From contig JAANDG010000212.1 of NCBI GenBank assembly GCA_036852015.1, positions 1 to 64,000 of the forward strand: a stretch of DNA of 64,000 bases, written 5' to 3'. The position numbers and the translations under genes were made by a program. Below are positions 47,481 through 60,700 of this stretch, piece after piece (position 1 is the stretch's first letter; every line of letters begins with the position of its first letter). The notes under the pieces are model-generated. The model did not search any database, was not told the DNA's origin, and saw only the letters and a program-made list of their open reading frames with translations. The DNA comes from Pelodera strongyloides. Taxonomy: Eukaryota > Nematoda > Chromadorea > Rhabditida > Rhabditidae.

Positions 47481-48169
47481 TTCTCTTTCCTGTTACTACA
47501 GAATATTGTATTTTATTTACAATATGCGCTTTCTAGCTATACACGTCTTCAACCATTTATTATTTCTATACTATTAGTTTCCTGATTTCTTCTATACGCT
47601 CGTACTTTTGGGCCCTCATTAATTTCTCTTGAACATATCAAGAGTTATTCTCTTCCACTTTATTTACTTCTCATTCAAAACTACTAGTAAGTGTTTTCTC
47701 ACTTAATAGCCTTACTTATTCTCTACATATGATTCTCACAAAATTGCCATTCCGTACCAGATTCTGGTCCCCAATTACCTATCTTAAATGTGGATACTAA
47801 CATTTACCAGAAGCCTATTCCCACAAATTATATTATATACTTTCTTACATTATTATTTTCTAAGCTTCAGGTACAATGAGGGTTGGCTTTGGAGAATCAT
47901 GTGCTCCTTTTACTTACTCGTATTCCTTGTAAATTTATTAATTTGCACTTCTTCTTCACACCTTTCGTATTCAATACTGGCCGTCCTACAGGGTCACCCG
48001 GCGGGATTGGCGCTAGCAAGGGTGACAGGCTTGGTGACCCTGGGACCCTCGTACCACCGTGGCAGAGGTTTTTACCTCGATCCCGCCATGTCAGGTATAT
48101 CCGAAGTGTCCAACCCACTCTAGATTTCCCATAAGGCCAAGGGCGGCTGAACTGGGGAGAATTTATGCC

Positions 48170-50943
48170 CTGCTACAAACACAGAATACCAGCATCGTCT
48201 TACTCTTACCTCTCGTAAACTTGGCCCTAAACTTATAATTACTTCCCTTGAAGGAACTCATCAATTTGGTAATAAATGCACATACAAAGCTTGTAAGATA
48301 TGTCCTTTAATATCATTTGAAAGAATAGTAAGAAGCAATTCCCACCAGCTATTTTAGTAATACTTATTCTACAAGTAATACAAATTGTAACAGTTGTGGA
48401 TTGGTGTATTGTATTACTTGTTCTAAATGTGGTATACAATATGTAGGCGAAACTAAAAGAACCCTTAAGGCTCGTTTCAGTCAGCACCGCTATCATATCA
48501 AAAAGAATCCAACGATACATTACTTTACAAACATTTTGCAGAGTGCCAACCTGGGTCGTCTACGAAACTTTTTACCATTCATATACTTGACAATCTGAGC
48601 GATTCGCTAAATAATAACATAAGGAAAGAAAAAGAATTATTTGGATTAAATTATTAAATACAGCTTATCCGTTTGGTTTGAATGATAATATAAAAGGATA
48701 TGGAATCATAAGCGATATAAACCATAAAGGTCTAGGTAACTCACATATCCCTTACTATTCACTTAAAATTAAAAGACCTTTCAAAAATAGAGGTACCAGA
48801 CGTAATAATAGGGTACGCAATGGTCCAGTCGTTAATTTACCGGATCTTAATAGAAACGTACACTATCACGAACTAAGTCGGCTAAATTTCTCACTTTCCA
48901 AACAACATAAAAGACTTTTTCTTGGTACTTATTTTTCAAGTGATTCTTCACATGAGTTTAAAGTTAACGTTGAAGCTTTGTGTGGTAGGATGACAATTCC
49001 AACCAATTTTGGTAAATCTACAAATAAGAAGAAACCAGACTTTTGTATTGTTATCCCCTACATCAATAGTGATCCCACTGACAACCTACAATACCAATTC
49101 AAAAAAGCGATCAGGTCTTTATTTTTGAATAACCAAATACCACTTAGTTACGTACCTTCTATAATGTTCCGTTATAAGTACAATGTTCCATTAGGTCCTT
49201 TGTTGTTTAATTATAAGCAATTTGTCAATAATGATATTAATGCAAGTCTTAAATGCCATTGCATAAATTACTTACAATACTGTAAAAATAAAGAAATTAT
49301 CGAGTACAACGGCTCTAGACACATTATTACCGGAAATTGTCAAATATTTAAGCATCATTTTCCTATTGCGACTCGTATCCTAGCTAAAGGTACTAAGTTC
49401 AGAGAGCCTTATAGAAGAGAAGTCGCTCATTTATTGCTAAGAGAATCTCTTGCTGATCTTTATGATAAACTAATTAAATTCCTAGCCAAAAATGGTATAA
49501 ATTTACAACACATGGAAAATTTTATGGATACGATAAATATTCCTGATATACATGATAGCAGAAATATCTACATAAACGAACTTCAGGACATAAGGAGACA
49601 ATTCATTATCACTTGCGTTGATAAGGCCTCAACAAATTTCTGTTTTTCGTGTCCCTTATTGTATAATGCACATTTATATAAAGAATTAGGTGTAAATATT
49701 ACTAGTGGTTCGGTTCCGCCGATTATTCAAGGCAATGACACCTATGTACCTTACGAGATCGAAAGTAAAGACTCCATCATTAAAAGACATAAAAACTATA
49801 GTAGTGTTCTAGGCATCAGTGAGTCTTTTGGCGATACTAACTTACCAATAATTTATGCAATTCCAAAGTTACACAAAGAAGTGGTCAAAATGCGTTTCAT
49901 AACAGCAGCTAAGACTAGTTCGTTAAAAACCGCCTCTGTTACACTTCAAAAAGTCCTAAAACACTTCAAAACTCATTTCCGTAACTACTGTAACGCAGCC
50001 GGCAACTGGAGTACTAAGAAAAACAGATACCTATCTATAGATAACTCTATGTCTGTTACTAATAATTCGAATATTAATAAATTCAGTAAGCTTAAAGTTA
50101 TGGACTTCAGTAGTCTTTTCACTAATTTACCTCATGATTGCATATTAAATAACATTTTTTGAGCTTATAGACATATGTTTCAAAAATTCAGGAAAACTCT
50201 TAATTAATGTCAATAACAAGAAATGTTTCTACACTGATTCCCCGAGTAAGAATTGCTTCGGAGCTCACGAAATAAAACACCTCACTAAGTATATAATTGA
50301 AAATAGTTTCCTTGTCTTCCGTAACAGTATTTTCAAACAAATAAAAGGAGTCCCACAGGGAGGTAATGCATCACCGCTCTTAGCAGACCTCACACTATCT
50401 ATGATCGAATTCAGATACCTCAAAAATCCCGCAAACCACCATATAAGTATAAAAACTTGTATAAAAAGATATATGGATGATATAGCCATTTTTTATAATG
50501 ATCCAAATGTTATAACTAATATAATTCAAATGTATCCAGCCACTCTTACACTGGAAGCGGCTAATGATAGAGATAATGAAGCTGCTTTTCTAGATTTGTA
50601 CCTAAAACGACAAGATTCTATGTGGAGCATTAACTTATATAATAAAACTGATGATTACTGTTTTGAAGTAATTCGTTTTCCTATGTATGACAGTTCTATT
50701 AGTACTAATATCAAAATTAGCTGTATATATGGAGAAATTATTAGAATTGGAAGATGCACATCATCACTATCCTTTTTTAAAGATAAGATAGAGCAACTCC
50801 TTAATAGGTTAGCAAATAATAAATACCCCGATAAAGCCATCAAGGATAATACCATCAAATGCTTCAGAAAATATCCAGTATTATCACAAAAATACTTAAT
50901 TTCCGTAAACCATCTAATTGAGTGGGTAGACAAATTTTTCTAA
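48170..50943 (+). pseudogene. PLE2 GIY-YIG endonuclease-reverse transcriptase, multiply frameshifted
   Basis: Coding similarity to PLE1 runs from about 48170 to 50943. Recognisable parts are CKICPLISFERIVRS; GIY-YIG (VYCITC, QYVGETKRTLKARFSQH); a long linker open from 48678 to 50162 with VDKASTNFCFSCP and IPKLHKEVVKMRF; motif A DFSSLFTNLPHD; motif B KGVPQGGNASPLLADL; motif C YMDD; and FLDLYLK plus LYNKTDDYCFEVIRFP. Frame breaks fall at about 48345, 48508, 48641 and in a T run at about 50157. The catalytic RT residues are retained although the frame is broken. No selenocysteine or recoding signal was identified. Confidence 0.88.
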
Positions 50944-51189
50944 TATCTTCTTTCTGATTTCTTCTCCCTTCTTTCTTCCTTATACCATAAAGTTTGGTCA
51001 AATAAAATTGAAATATAAACTACGCGTCTAATTGCCTTCATTGATAATATAGCCACGGGTTTTTTATTACTAGCCCAGTAACACACACACCTGGTTCTTT
51101 TTTCTTTTAATCCCCTCAAAATTTCACTATTATTTTATATTTATTTTGTTTAATTTATTATTTAATTAACAGTCATTTTATACTTGGTA

Positions 51190-51290
51190 AGCTGTGGCAT
51201 CACACTGATGATGACCCCTCCACAGCTTGCCATAAAATCCCGTCTGTGACTTTGGGGTCGAAACGGGTTACCTGGGTATTACCGGGTACT
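51190..51290 (+). ncRNA. Diverged hammerhead-like motif at the 3' end of PLE2
   Basis: CTGATGA at 51205-51211 and CGAAAC at 51259-51264 are joined by a stem II of GACCCC/GGGGTC (6 bp), but an extra T separates the core from the stem. The stem III equivalent (ACGGGTTACCTG) lacks the ACGG/CCGT pairing of PLE1. A second inverted pair, AAGCTGTGG/CCACAGCTT, is nested across the core. Probably derived from an active ribozyme; activity is doubtful. Confidence 0.55.
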
Positions 51291-51379
51291 TTCGTTTAAT
51301 TTTCTTTTTTCACACTTTCTTTTAGTTGTTTCTCATAGTTTAATTTTAATTCTTTACCAGTTATACTTTTGGTTTATTA
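51236..51379 (+). repeat. PLE2 3' terminal direct repeat
   Basis: Second copy of the 144-bp repeat, beginning inside the hammerhead-like stem II loop and ending GGTTTATTA before TCGTTG. Confidence 0.85.
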
Positions 51380-51489
51380 CTCGTTGTTTCCAACATTTGA
51401 AGGTTTCTATGATGATCTCTCCAATACACTTAAACAGTTGAACTCACCGTAACAAAGAGATACATACACACACGCACACACACGCACAC

Positions 51490-51537
<48 letters not shown>

Positions 51538-52925
51538 CAAACACACACACACACACACAGGTGCAACGCAGATTCAACGTTCTAGTCTTGTTATTTTGAT
51601 GCGTGTATATTTTTGATGTGGCAACCACCTGCTTGATGTTCTCTACCAGATGAAATATGCATTTTCAATTACGTTTATTTATTATCAAAAAACAACAAAA
51701 AGCTTCATGTTGGTTGGGAATAAGAATAAGAAAAACAAAAAACAATTAGTTGCAAATTTCATAATAATTCTGACGAACATGTGCAAATATTCATCTCGTC
51801 AAACAATACGTTTAATAGATTCTTGGAAAATATTTCATCCTTGATTAACCTTGCCAGGGTTATCACGGCAATTAATGACACAGATCAGGAACAGTGTTTA
51901 TGCAAAGGACAAATGGGCTTCAGGGTCGAAAGGAGCTTTGCGGCTCCACGGTGCCTCCCAAGATTCTTATTCAGAAGACGGGGGTTCTACGAGGGATTCC
52001 ACTTCCACCGCACTCCAATATGTCGCTCCACACGAGCTCCTGGCTGGGCACGACAGCCAAGAGGAAGACAAGACAAAAGAACAGGCTCTCCAGGCCTTTA
52101 GACTTATACTGGGAATATATAGGCGACAATAGGGCAATATAGGCCCTTAGTGACCTTAGCCACGGATAAGATAAACTCTAACAAACCAAAACATCATGCT
52201 CATTAGTATTCAACAACGAGCATGCAAATATGTAACCGACGTGACTCAACTACGTTTCTAAGCCTTTACTATTGAATAGTTGAATTGAGCGTATGAAATA
52301 CTGAAGATTCAACAATCCTACTCGTATGGTACAAAAGTCAAAAAATTGGATAATGTGAGAGTTAAATAGTAAACTGTGGATCCGATGACATGTAGAACAA
52401 TAGGTTAGCTGGACGTGATCAAATGCGAGACTTTATGAAACGCCATGCTCGCAGTTACTTCATGTGAAATAATGGTTTTAAAAGAAGAGAGGTCCAAAAT
52501 GGCCGAACTCGCACCTCGAAGTTCTGAGTTCTGATATCTAACAGAACGTTTAAATGCGATGAACCGGCGTTCCTGAAACTCAATGGTAATGTGCACACAA
52601 ACTAGTATTTTTTTGTAATATAATAATTTATTACGCACAAAGACAATCAAAGAAAGCAATGTAACGTGCAGTTTGTGTTATAAAATACACATACTAAATC
52701 AATAAAACATAATAAAGTGGTAGTAAAATATGCCACAACACGCAAATTCGAAGTAAATCAAAAGGAGTTTGTAACGTTTTGTTCAATCATAAGGGAAGTT
52801 CTATGGACAAATGAATGTTTCCGAATACATTATGATGGCATTAAGATAAGGCGATTCGTGAAAATCGCTCAAATACAATGGCCACATATACTCGCCGTCT
52901 TGCAGTTGGTTGTCAATCACGCAAA
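51380..52925. other. Intergenic; (CA)n tract and a GC-richer open stretch
   Basis: A (CA)n microsatellite occupies about 51465-51560. From 51850 to 52130 the sequence becomes GC-richer and three forward frames are open, the longest 93 residues (KDKWASGSKGALRLHG...). I recognise nothing in them and all three frames cannot be coding. Nothing else was seen. Confidence 0.45.
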
Positions 52926-53426
52926 TCACAAACCTGTCGATTGGGAGTGCATTCTTCCCCGAAATGCAGATATGACTTCATCTCTGTAGTGTTTATGCGA
53001 AGTGATCATTGTAACGGTGGCGCATATGGAATGCGTGCTGAAGATACAAACACACACCTTGCCCAGTACTAAACAGATGCCTGATATTAGATTGCACGTC
53101 TTATAGCATTTGTGTTCAGGGTGGAAAAAAAATTAGTTCCGACATTCTTGTGTGTATTCGTTAAAGGGACGGGCTCACTTCGCGGTTGTTAGTTTGTTCT
53201 TATTTGTATCAAATGTAAAAAATTCAAATGCAAATTTGGTCCCAATATCAAATCACAAGCTCAAGTGCTCATATTCATTTTTGTCTCAAGTCTGCGAACT
53301 TACCGTATCGGCTACAGCAAGCAGAGAGAGCAATAGAAACAAGAGAATGCTGAATAATTTGAATAATGGAATGAATAATTTTCCCAAGGGCAAGCCATGA
53401 CTCTCTCGTTTCCATTGCTCTCTCTC

Positions 53427-53463
<37 letters not shown>

Positions 53464-55934
53464 TACTACCTTCGCAGACTTGAGACAAAAATGAGCATAT
53501 CTAAAAAAGCACTTGAGCCTGTAATTTGATATTGGGACCAAACATCCCCTTAATTTTTTTCATTTGATAAAAATAAGAACAAACTAAAAATCGCGAAGTA
53601 AGCGTCCCTTTAACTTACTATTTTAACGCTCGCAAGCATTTTCTTTTCGCTGTCCTCAACCTGAATAGCTAAAAAGAAAACTTTTACGGTACATAGTTTA
53701 CTCATTGTATTTCACATGGGCTGTGGCTTTTCATATATATATAATATACACCTTGCGTTATTACCTTGTGTTTCGCCAATATTCAAGAGCAAGATGCAGA
53801 ACACTGTAAAAACGGGAGTTACGTACGAGAACAGCGGAACGCATAACTGAAATAAAACAAATGAATAATAGCCCGCTTGCAAAAATTAAGTTTTTCTCAA
53901 TAATAACAAACGCAGGGAGGAAATAAGTGTGCGTGTATGGAAACCATATAGGGACATAGCACTGGATATTGAACCATGATTTACACTGACCTGTAAGATT
54001 AAATTTATGGTGGTTCGTCGATGCATTTCAAGTGTCTTGGAACTCATTTTATACTAAAATAAACATGATATAACCAAACCCACTATCACCATGGGGCAAA
54101 AAACAATATTGATTGCTTCATCAGTCTTAGCAGATGCATTATCACGTATTTATGACTTCTGCAATTCGGTGAATTCACCGAATAGACGTTATAAGCAGAA
54201 ACTTGGTCTCAAGCATAATTCAAAGCAAGCTTGACTTCTAAAACAAAGTGGTATGCCAATTTTTTCCCATACTTTCGGGAAGTTGAACATGTATAAATTC
54301 ACATAACAAGAAGAGGTATTCAGACGAAATTCACTATTGCTTATAGCAAATGAATTTGATTCTCATTTGATTCACATGTCAAGTAATTTTTTGAAGAAAA
54401 AAAATCCATGTGTGGAAAAAAAACCTTCTGCTTATCCAGTATGTGAAAAATGTGAAACACTAGAGTAGGTAGACCAACAATAGACAGCACCGCAATCCAA
54501 ACACCGTATAAAAGGGCAACCACCACGAAATTGTTATATTTAGCGGAATATACTTGCAGCGCGTCTAGTTGAAATATATTCATGGCCATCGGATATTCCT
54601 AAATTTAATTGTTGGCTTACTCCGTCTTGTTATTAGACGCTCGGTTTCACATAACGATATTTAAGATATACCTCTCGAACTGTCCGTTTCTGTAGCTCCA
54701 GAGGTAATTCAGACAGAGCACCAAGTATTGTCAGCGGTACCACAAAGTTAACCTATATTTAGAAGATTTTGGACGATGCAAGAATTTGATCGTACTGATG
54801 TTGCCAAATACGTTTTGTTTCGTAACCAACAACAGCCAATGGAGAAAACCTTGGCCTCTAAAGTTCCACAAGCATCAAGAGAAAAGCCGCTTACCGTTAC
54901 AACAGCGAGCACAGTCCTTTGAAAGTTCTTCGATAACTTTAAAACTGAACCGATAGGTAGAACTGCCTGATGTTTTATTACAAACGAACACGCAATAGCG
55001 GACGCTTGGTTGCTCATAGTGAAAATCAATATTATCTGAAAACAGAACTAATTATAAGATGTAATAAACACTCAACTGCGAATAGGTGCTTAGAATATCA
55101 TCCCACGTTGCGAAACATCCCGTAAAACTGCGTCCGTAGTAAGTGAGCAGTAAACCCATACGCGTCCATTGGAAGGCAAGTAAGGAGGGCACAAACAACT
55201 TTTGTCCTATTACGTTGAAGTCTGCACGGTAGTCACATCTGTAGAAAGAATAAGCAAGTGGTTGGATGAAGGTAGTGGAAGAGAGGAGGCCAGCTACCGC
55301 ATCGGCTGAGCGACGATTTTTCAGACACCTCTTTTGAATCGACCACCCTTTTGAGAACCACGCATGTCATGCGCATTATGCATAAATACCAGCAGATCAT
55401 GCTTTCCTGTCGAAATATCTGGACACTATTTGATCATATAATGTCCATGATATTTTTCTTATGACAATGTTCACCAGTTGTATGTGTGTTGAAACTCCTA
55501 GGTCAGTCATCCACCCTAGTGAATATATAGCAATTATTGGCAATATCGGAACTGGGCACATTAAAAATGTGAAATATGCATCGGTGATAGTTGACCATAT
55601 CTGGAAACAAGTAAGCAAATGTGGTTTATCCTTGTGAATTCTGGAAAAAACTCTGCAATTTGACGTCCCCCATGCCAGTCGGTCCATTGGGTTGAGATAT
55701 TGAACAGGTGATTTATTTACATTTACACAAATGGAAGCACATATGATACGTCAAAGAAAAACTCACTTGTATATAGAGTACGCAATTCTTATACGTGGTA
55801 TCTAACCGTGGTGACTTTTTGAGCACGATAAATACTCCTAAGGAATTGACGATAAACGAAAAGGCGCCACAGGTGTGAAGAAAAACCATCATTGTCTGAG
55901 GATAGGATATGTCGAAGGTGGCATTTGAAGGCAT
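52926..55934 (-). CDS. srh-like seven-transmembrane chemoreceptor, complete, 8 exons
   Basis: Minus-strand exons are 55934-55767, 55600-55475, 55035-54895, 54752-54672, 54598-54425, 54053-53991, 53846-53765 and 53080-52926. They total 990 nt, i.e. 329 residues plus stop, the usual length for nematode SRH receptors. All junctions have GT-AG signals and matching phases (0,0,0,0,0,0,1). Motifs: YPQTMMVFLHTCG in TM1, CPVPILPIIAIYSLGW and LGVSTHIQL in TM2-3, [33 protein letters not shown], a TM5 in exon 5, MSSKTLEMHRRTTINLILQ before TM6, CVPLFSYVTPVF in TM6 and KHYRDEVIS in the tail. Such receptors act at sensory cilia with G proteins; the ligand is unknown. The start at 55934 is chosen because the paralogue shares it; an upstream in-frame ATG exists at 55979. 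A TTAA MITE sits in the last intron. Confidence 0.9.
53165..53609. mobile_element. TTAA-flanked MITE with (TC)n core, in the last intron of the srh-like gene
   Basis: Ends AGGGACGGGCTCACTTCGCG and CGCGAAGTAAGCGTCCCT are flanked by TTAA (53161-53164, 53610-53613). The arms of about 150 bp share CTCAAGTCTGCGAA and ATTTGGTCCCAATATCAAAT with their complements. The centre holds a TC microsatellite at 53414-53460. Confidence 0.8.
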
Positions 55935-56599
55935 GTTTATGAGATTTCGACAACGATTGTGATGCAATATACTCCACAAGAGTGGGATGGTGGATTCTTA
56001 GTTTGCGAACCAGCAGATGTAAATTCGTGGAAAATTAGCCTTCAGAGAATATGACTGCAGTTATTTTGTGCCAGCGGGCAATTTTAGGAAAACCACCTGC
56101 AAAATGCGTTTCGTACCCAAATAGGGGGCTGACCAAATAGGGGCTGAAATGTAATCTTTGCAAGAATCCTTGAAAGAGTTTGGGTCCGTTTTTTTGTTAG
56201 TTCAGTTTTTTTTAAATTCAGTTATGAAATTTAAATTATGTAAAAATTTAACTTTTCACCCCATGTGTGCTTTTTGTGTGCATTTGCAATGCACGTCATA
56301 CATGAACGCATATTTTGCACAGACTTTCTATGTAATTAAAACGTAAACTGGAATTGAGTACTATAAAAAACGATGCTTGATATTTTGCTTTTTAGTTGAC
56401 ATGCATGACATGTACCTAGCCTAGTTAGCTTTATTTAGTACAAATTGGACGAGATGTGTAAGTAATTGTTATTTATGTTTCACATGTTTGTTACACTATT
56501 CTAGATCAGGGAGTTGCCCTTGTATGGGGATCAATATGGAAACGTAAATCTGTAACTAAAATAATCCCAATCACGGCAAGGTGCAAAGAAGTCATCACA

Positions 56600-56927
56600 T
56601 CTTCATATGCAGTAAGTTCAATTTGATTTCAAAAATTTTTAATATCTCCGTGGTCGGAGTTATCGAAGCCACATGCAGGCGATGAAGTGGCTTCCATGAT
56701 ACGCAACACCATGCAGCAAAGTATAAAAGTATTTGCTTATGAAATTCAACCATACGAAAAAGGCAGAGCATTTTCGCATCACTGCAATAAGAATCTACAA
56801 TTATTTTGAAATTTCTATCACACAACATGCCTGTTTGTAAATTCTTCCCCGCAGTACAGACAATAATCCATATGTGTGATGTTTTTGCTAACTGATCATT
56901 ATAACAGTTGCATATATGGAATGGGTG
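56600..56927 (-). pseudogene. srh-like last-exon remnant with in-frame stop
   Basis: The minus strand from 56927 reads STHSIYATVIMIS, then TAG, then a KHHTYG and LLSVLRGRI tail, matching the last exon of the three neighbouring srh-like copies. The acceptor-like TTCAG text precedes it. None of the other seven exons was found in 57-58 kb. It is a decayed fourth member of the same tandem cluster. Confidence 0.65.
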
Positions 56928-57796
56928 CTGAACGCGCAAGCGCACTGTTCGCCCAAATTTTACAAAACAAAATCACACAAGGGTGCAAACCTGCAAACAA
57001 GGAATGAAAGAAAAAGCAAAACGAAATTGTAAACGCGGGATTTCAAATGTCGGGCATTTTTACTGAAGGAGGGAGGAGGAATTAAATATAGGGAAAAAAA
57101 CTGAATTCGAAAACCTCAACTCTATCTAACCACCATATGCATCAGGTAAACTAATTGAGGACGAGTACCGCATACAACGGAGTCTGTTTGTCTGTTAGCT
57201 ATAACAGAGATAACCATTATACCCTTTTGTGTTTGTTTATGGTGTTCGCCTTCCAAATCCGTTTTATTTTCTTTGGCGAGAACTCAGAGGACATATTCAC
57301 TACTCCGATTCCCTGGGGCAAAAAATAGCATTCTAAACTGAGACACGCAGAGAAAAAGTCGGCGAATCCGCTTGATTCGAAGAGCCTGGTGATTCACTTC
57401 GTTTATTTTTTCACAATCAGTCCGTTTTTTATTCGTCCTTATCATGTAGGTGTGTTTGCAGGTTTCCTGTTTACCGAGAATTGGATTTCTGATAAGCATA
57501 AATTAACGACCACAAACTTGGCTATCCAGAAAGTTTTTGATTAAAACTTTCAACGCCTACTTATTTCTGCGTTATATAACAAACTTTGCTTTTCATCCTC
57601 CTAACACAGCCTAGTCATCTTTGGCTCGCATTAGAAGACATGGTAAAAGTCCATTCCTACTGCCTTTTGTTGAACGTTTTTTCAGCTCTTTCCTCATGTA
57701 TTAGGTCGAATACAACGGTATGATGCTTTAGTTTTACTGAATAGCGCCACCATCGTTAAACGCAAACGGAAGTTCCGCGCTGCACTACTGTCATAA
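56928..57796. other. Intergenic between the srh-like cluster and the kinase gene
   Basis: No exons recognised. The kinase promoter is presumably near its right end, but no clear promoter element or trans-splice acceptor could be assigned. Confidence 0.4.
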
Positions 57797-60700
57797 ATGG
57801 AGTCAGTACCTACAAGCAGTGCCTCGAATTTACCAGTCAGCTGCAAATGGCGTGCACTCAGCTACGAGCAGGAGGAAAAATATGTTACGGCAAATTCAGG
57901 AGGAGGATTTAACAAAGTAAGCTAACGCTAAGCTCCTGAAGAGTAGAGTTGGTGGTAGTATGAACACAGAAACTGGGCATTTTTAACCGTATTTTAACTT
58001 GGGACACTTGCCAGGCTACGAGGCTTCAAATTTTCGAAGGGTTTTCGTCGCTGGTCGATCCGTACGATTCCGGTTGAATTCAACTTCACAAGCAAAGAGG
58101 CACTATGTTAGTCTTTCATGGTAACATAATTTCATAAACTTTACCCATCGTTTTTCAGTATGCCCCGTGTCCGACGCCTTGTACCAATTCTATGGTTGCC
58201 AGGTCGAGCTCGATAATTTCCAGGGACTCATCGATACTAGCACCATGTCGCGTATATACGGAGAAAGATCTTTCTGACCCAGTCTACATAGCTCGTGGAG
58301 GATTTGGCGAAGTAAGTTACACAAAAACGAATTGTTGGATAATTTTGCGCGTTTTCGCCGCGAAAGTGGCAATCCGGATTAGCAGTAGTTTCATATAGGA
58401 CATTGTCATTTTACTTGCAGTAGTAGGCAAAATTTCCTATATGAGTCCTACATTAGTAGTTAAAATCTCCTATATGAAAGTACGAAGATATGTACACGCT
58501 GCAAAATCTCTGTGAAAATATTCTGATTATTTTCGACTTTGATTGACTTCGCAATGTCTGGAATATAGAGGGTATCATTTCCGGGCCAGGTTCACAAGAG
58601 ACGAAAATCGTAAGCTTCGTCGCCCATGACAACATAAATTTGTTTTCGTTTCAGGTCATCAAATATAAACATCGGCTGATGACGTGAGTTTGGGAATTTA
58701 TTAGTTTAAAGTGTGCGGGTGTGTCGCTGCAGGTCGTTACATTTTCTTATTTATCTATTGTCTTTATTTTTGATGTATTTGCTATCCAGTATCCAGTCGC
58801 ATGTTTTGTGCTCCTCGTGTTATGTTACAACACTATGGCGGCCTTTCATAGGAAACTAGCATCCTGACGGTGGATCGTCAAGAGCTTGTGCATTGCCTCA
58901 CCTTTTCGAAATGCCGAAGAGACACAGTTGCAACTGACATTTCGCCGCGCGGCTGTAGCGTTGGCTGTTCACTCCATCGCTATCGTTTCACTACAATAAG
59001 AGGGATAGTATCCGAATCTAGATCAGAAGTGGTGGTGAAAAAGGCCAGCAATTTATCCCACGAGGAGCAACAAAAAGAGGAGAGCTACTTGCACTTTGCT
59101 TTGCAACATCATCCAAATATAGTCCAGGTAAAGAACATTCACAATTATTCGATGATGTTTTTTGTATTATTTTTATTTCTGATCGTATCTAAATTTTTGT
59201 GAAAATATGGGATTGCTTTTCGGTGAAAACCATGTTAGCCATACTGCCACTACTGAGACTTATCGTATTTACCGTATACTAAAACTTGAAGACCACACGA
59301 CTTTGTCCGGTAGGCGTTCTGAAGTAATCGATTTAAGGGTTCGTTTAAACTTGTAGAAAACTTGATTTGTGAATTAAATGAAAATAATTGATATTTTCCA
59401 AACAAAAAAAAACGTTTAGGTGTATGGTTTTCTGCACTATTCCGATAATACTCGAGGAATCATGATGGAGAACTTGAACGAGGGAAACTTGAACACAGGT
59501 ATTCATATAATTCAACGAGAATGCCATTTTGCAAGTTTTCCAGTACCTTAATTAAGTTTGTTTCTGGTATCACGTTTGAGCGTGTAATATAATTATGTGA
59601 AGGCTACCCATATCAGTACAACGAAGAATGACTCACACAAATGGCAGCACACTTCGACATAAATTTGTTTGGTCGAGCTTGTTCGAAAAGTTCGTGATTG
59701 CTTATCTTACAATATATTTAGTGATCAATGAGGTGATTGTGGGCAGCGAGAAGCGTCAGTTTATCTATGATCTGAGTCATGTGATCAAATGGACAATGGA
59801 TATCACCAGTGCTATCCAGTTCATTCACAAGCGCTTACAAATTGTTCACTTGGATCTCAAGCCCGGAAAGTTAGACACATGAACTGTTATCAGGGCGATG
59901 ATCATATAGAGAAGTTCAGAGGTTCAAAAATGATTATAGCGAAATACATGGCTGTTCTTGAAACACGTCATGGACGGATGGGTCCTTATGCATTGGCGCT
60001 AACAATAAGTGGGTCAATTGGGGGTCGTTGTTATTCTAACTTATGCTCATTTGCATATTCTGCATAAGAAAGTAGGTGTACTGATTGCGTTTTAAAAAAA
60101 CGGTGCCAAAAGCTTGGCTTGGATACTCATTGGGGACATTGAAAACATTGGAAACTTTTAGTATTCTACTATGCAACGACAGGACTGCAGCAAAAGTGAC
60201 CGATTTTGGTTTATCGTTCAGTATGCATGAGGGAAAGAATAGAAAAGGTGGCACCGCCTCTTACATGGCACCTGAGGTAGGGGCGCAAATTTACAGATCA
60301 GGTATTCTCAAACGTTGGCTCAGCAAACTAAAAATATTATGACCCTTATGTCACTTATGTGCCGATCTTATCTGATCACCTGCATTATGTAGCTCTCTAT
60401 AGCCATAGAACGCTTGCCTGCATCCCTGCGTCTAAGGTACACCTGTGGTTTTTAGACGTGTAAGGCTGCTCACTATGCTCACTAACACTATACGCACCTC
60501 TCTCAATCATGAGCACCAGTAATCATTTCTCGCACCATGAATATAAGTTGCATCAATAGCCATCTTTAAAAAAAAGCAACTGTAATTGATCAATAGGCCT
60601 GCGTAATAAAGTAACCTCGAATTTCCTTCATCTAGTACTTTTATTTCAAGCGCACATGTTTGGAAACAACAATTTACAGGTTTGGAAACAAGGAGCGTGT

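Larger units (their letters stand above)
46798..51379 (+). mobile_element. PLE2: older Penelope-like retroelement with N-terminal GIY-YIG
   Basis: Bounded by 144-bp direct repeats (46798-46941, 51236-51379) that look identical. The layout equals PLE1: repeat, 24-bp hairpin array (47092-47480), Cys-rich and GIY-YIG region, RT, repeat. The proteins are clearly homologous to PLE1 but strongly diverged, and the coding region has at least four frame breaks, so this is a different family or old lineage. It lies between two srh-like genes. Confidence 0.85.

Noticed and set aside
46953..47585. Long open frames of Ala/Pro/Tyr, Arg/Gly/Ser and Ser/Gln/Leu repeats in several frames over the 24-bp array
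   Set aside because: A period divisible by three keeps many frames open on both strands at once; this is the PLE2 5' repeat array, with no start context or homology.
48170..50943. Selenocysteine use at in-frame TGA codons in PLE2
   Set aside because: The breaks are frameshifts (single-base indels), and no conserved in-frame TGA aligned between PLE1 and PLE2.
51850..52132. 93-residue plus-strand frame in GC-richer DNA
   Set aside because: Three forward frames are open together, with no domain, splice or start evidence.
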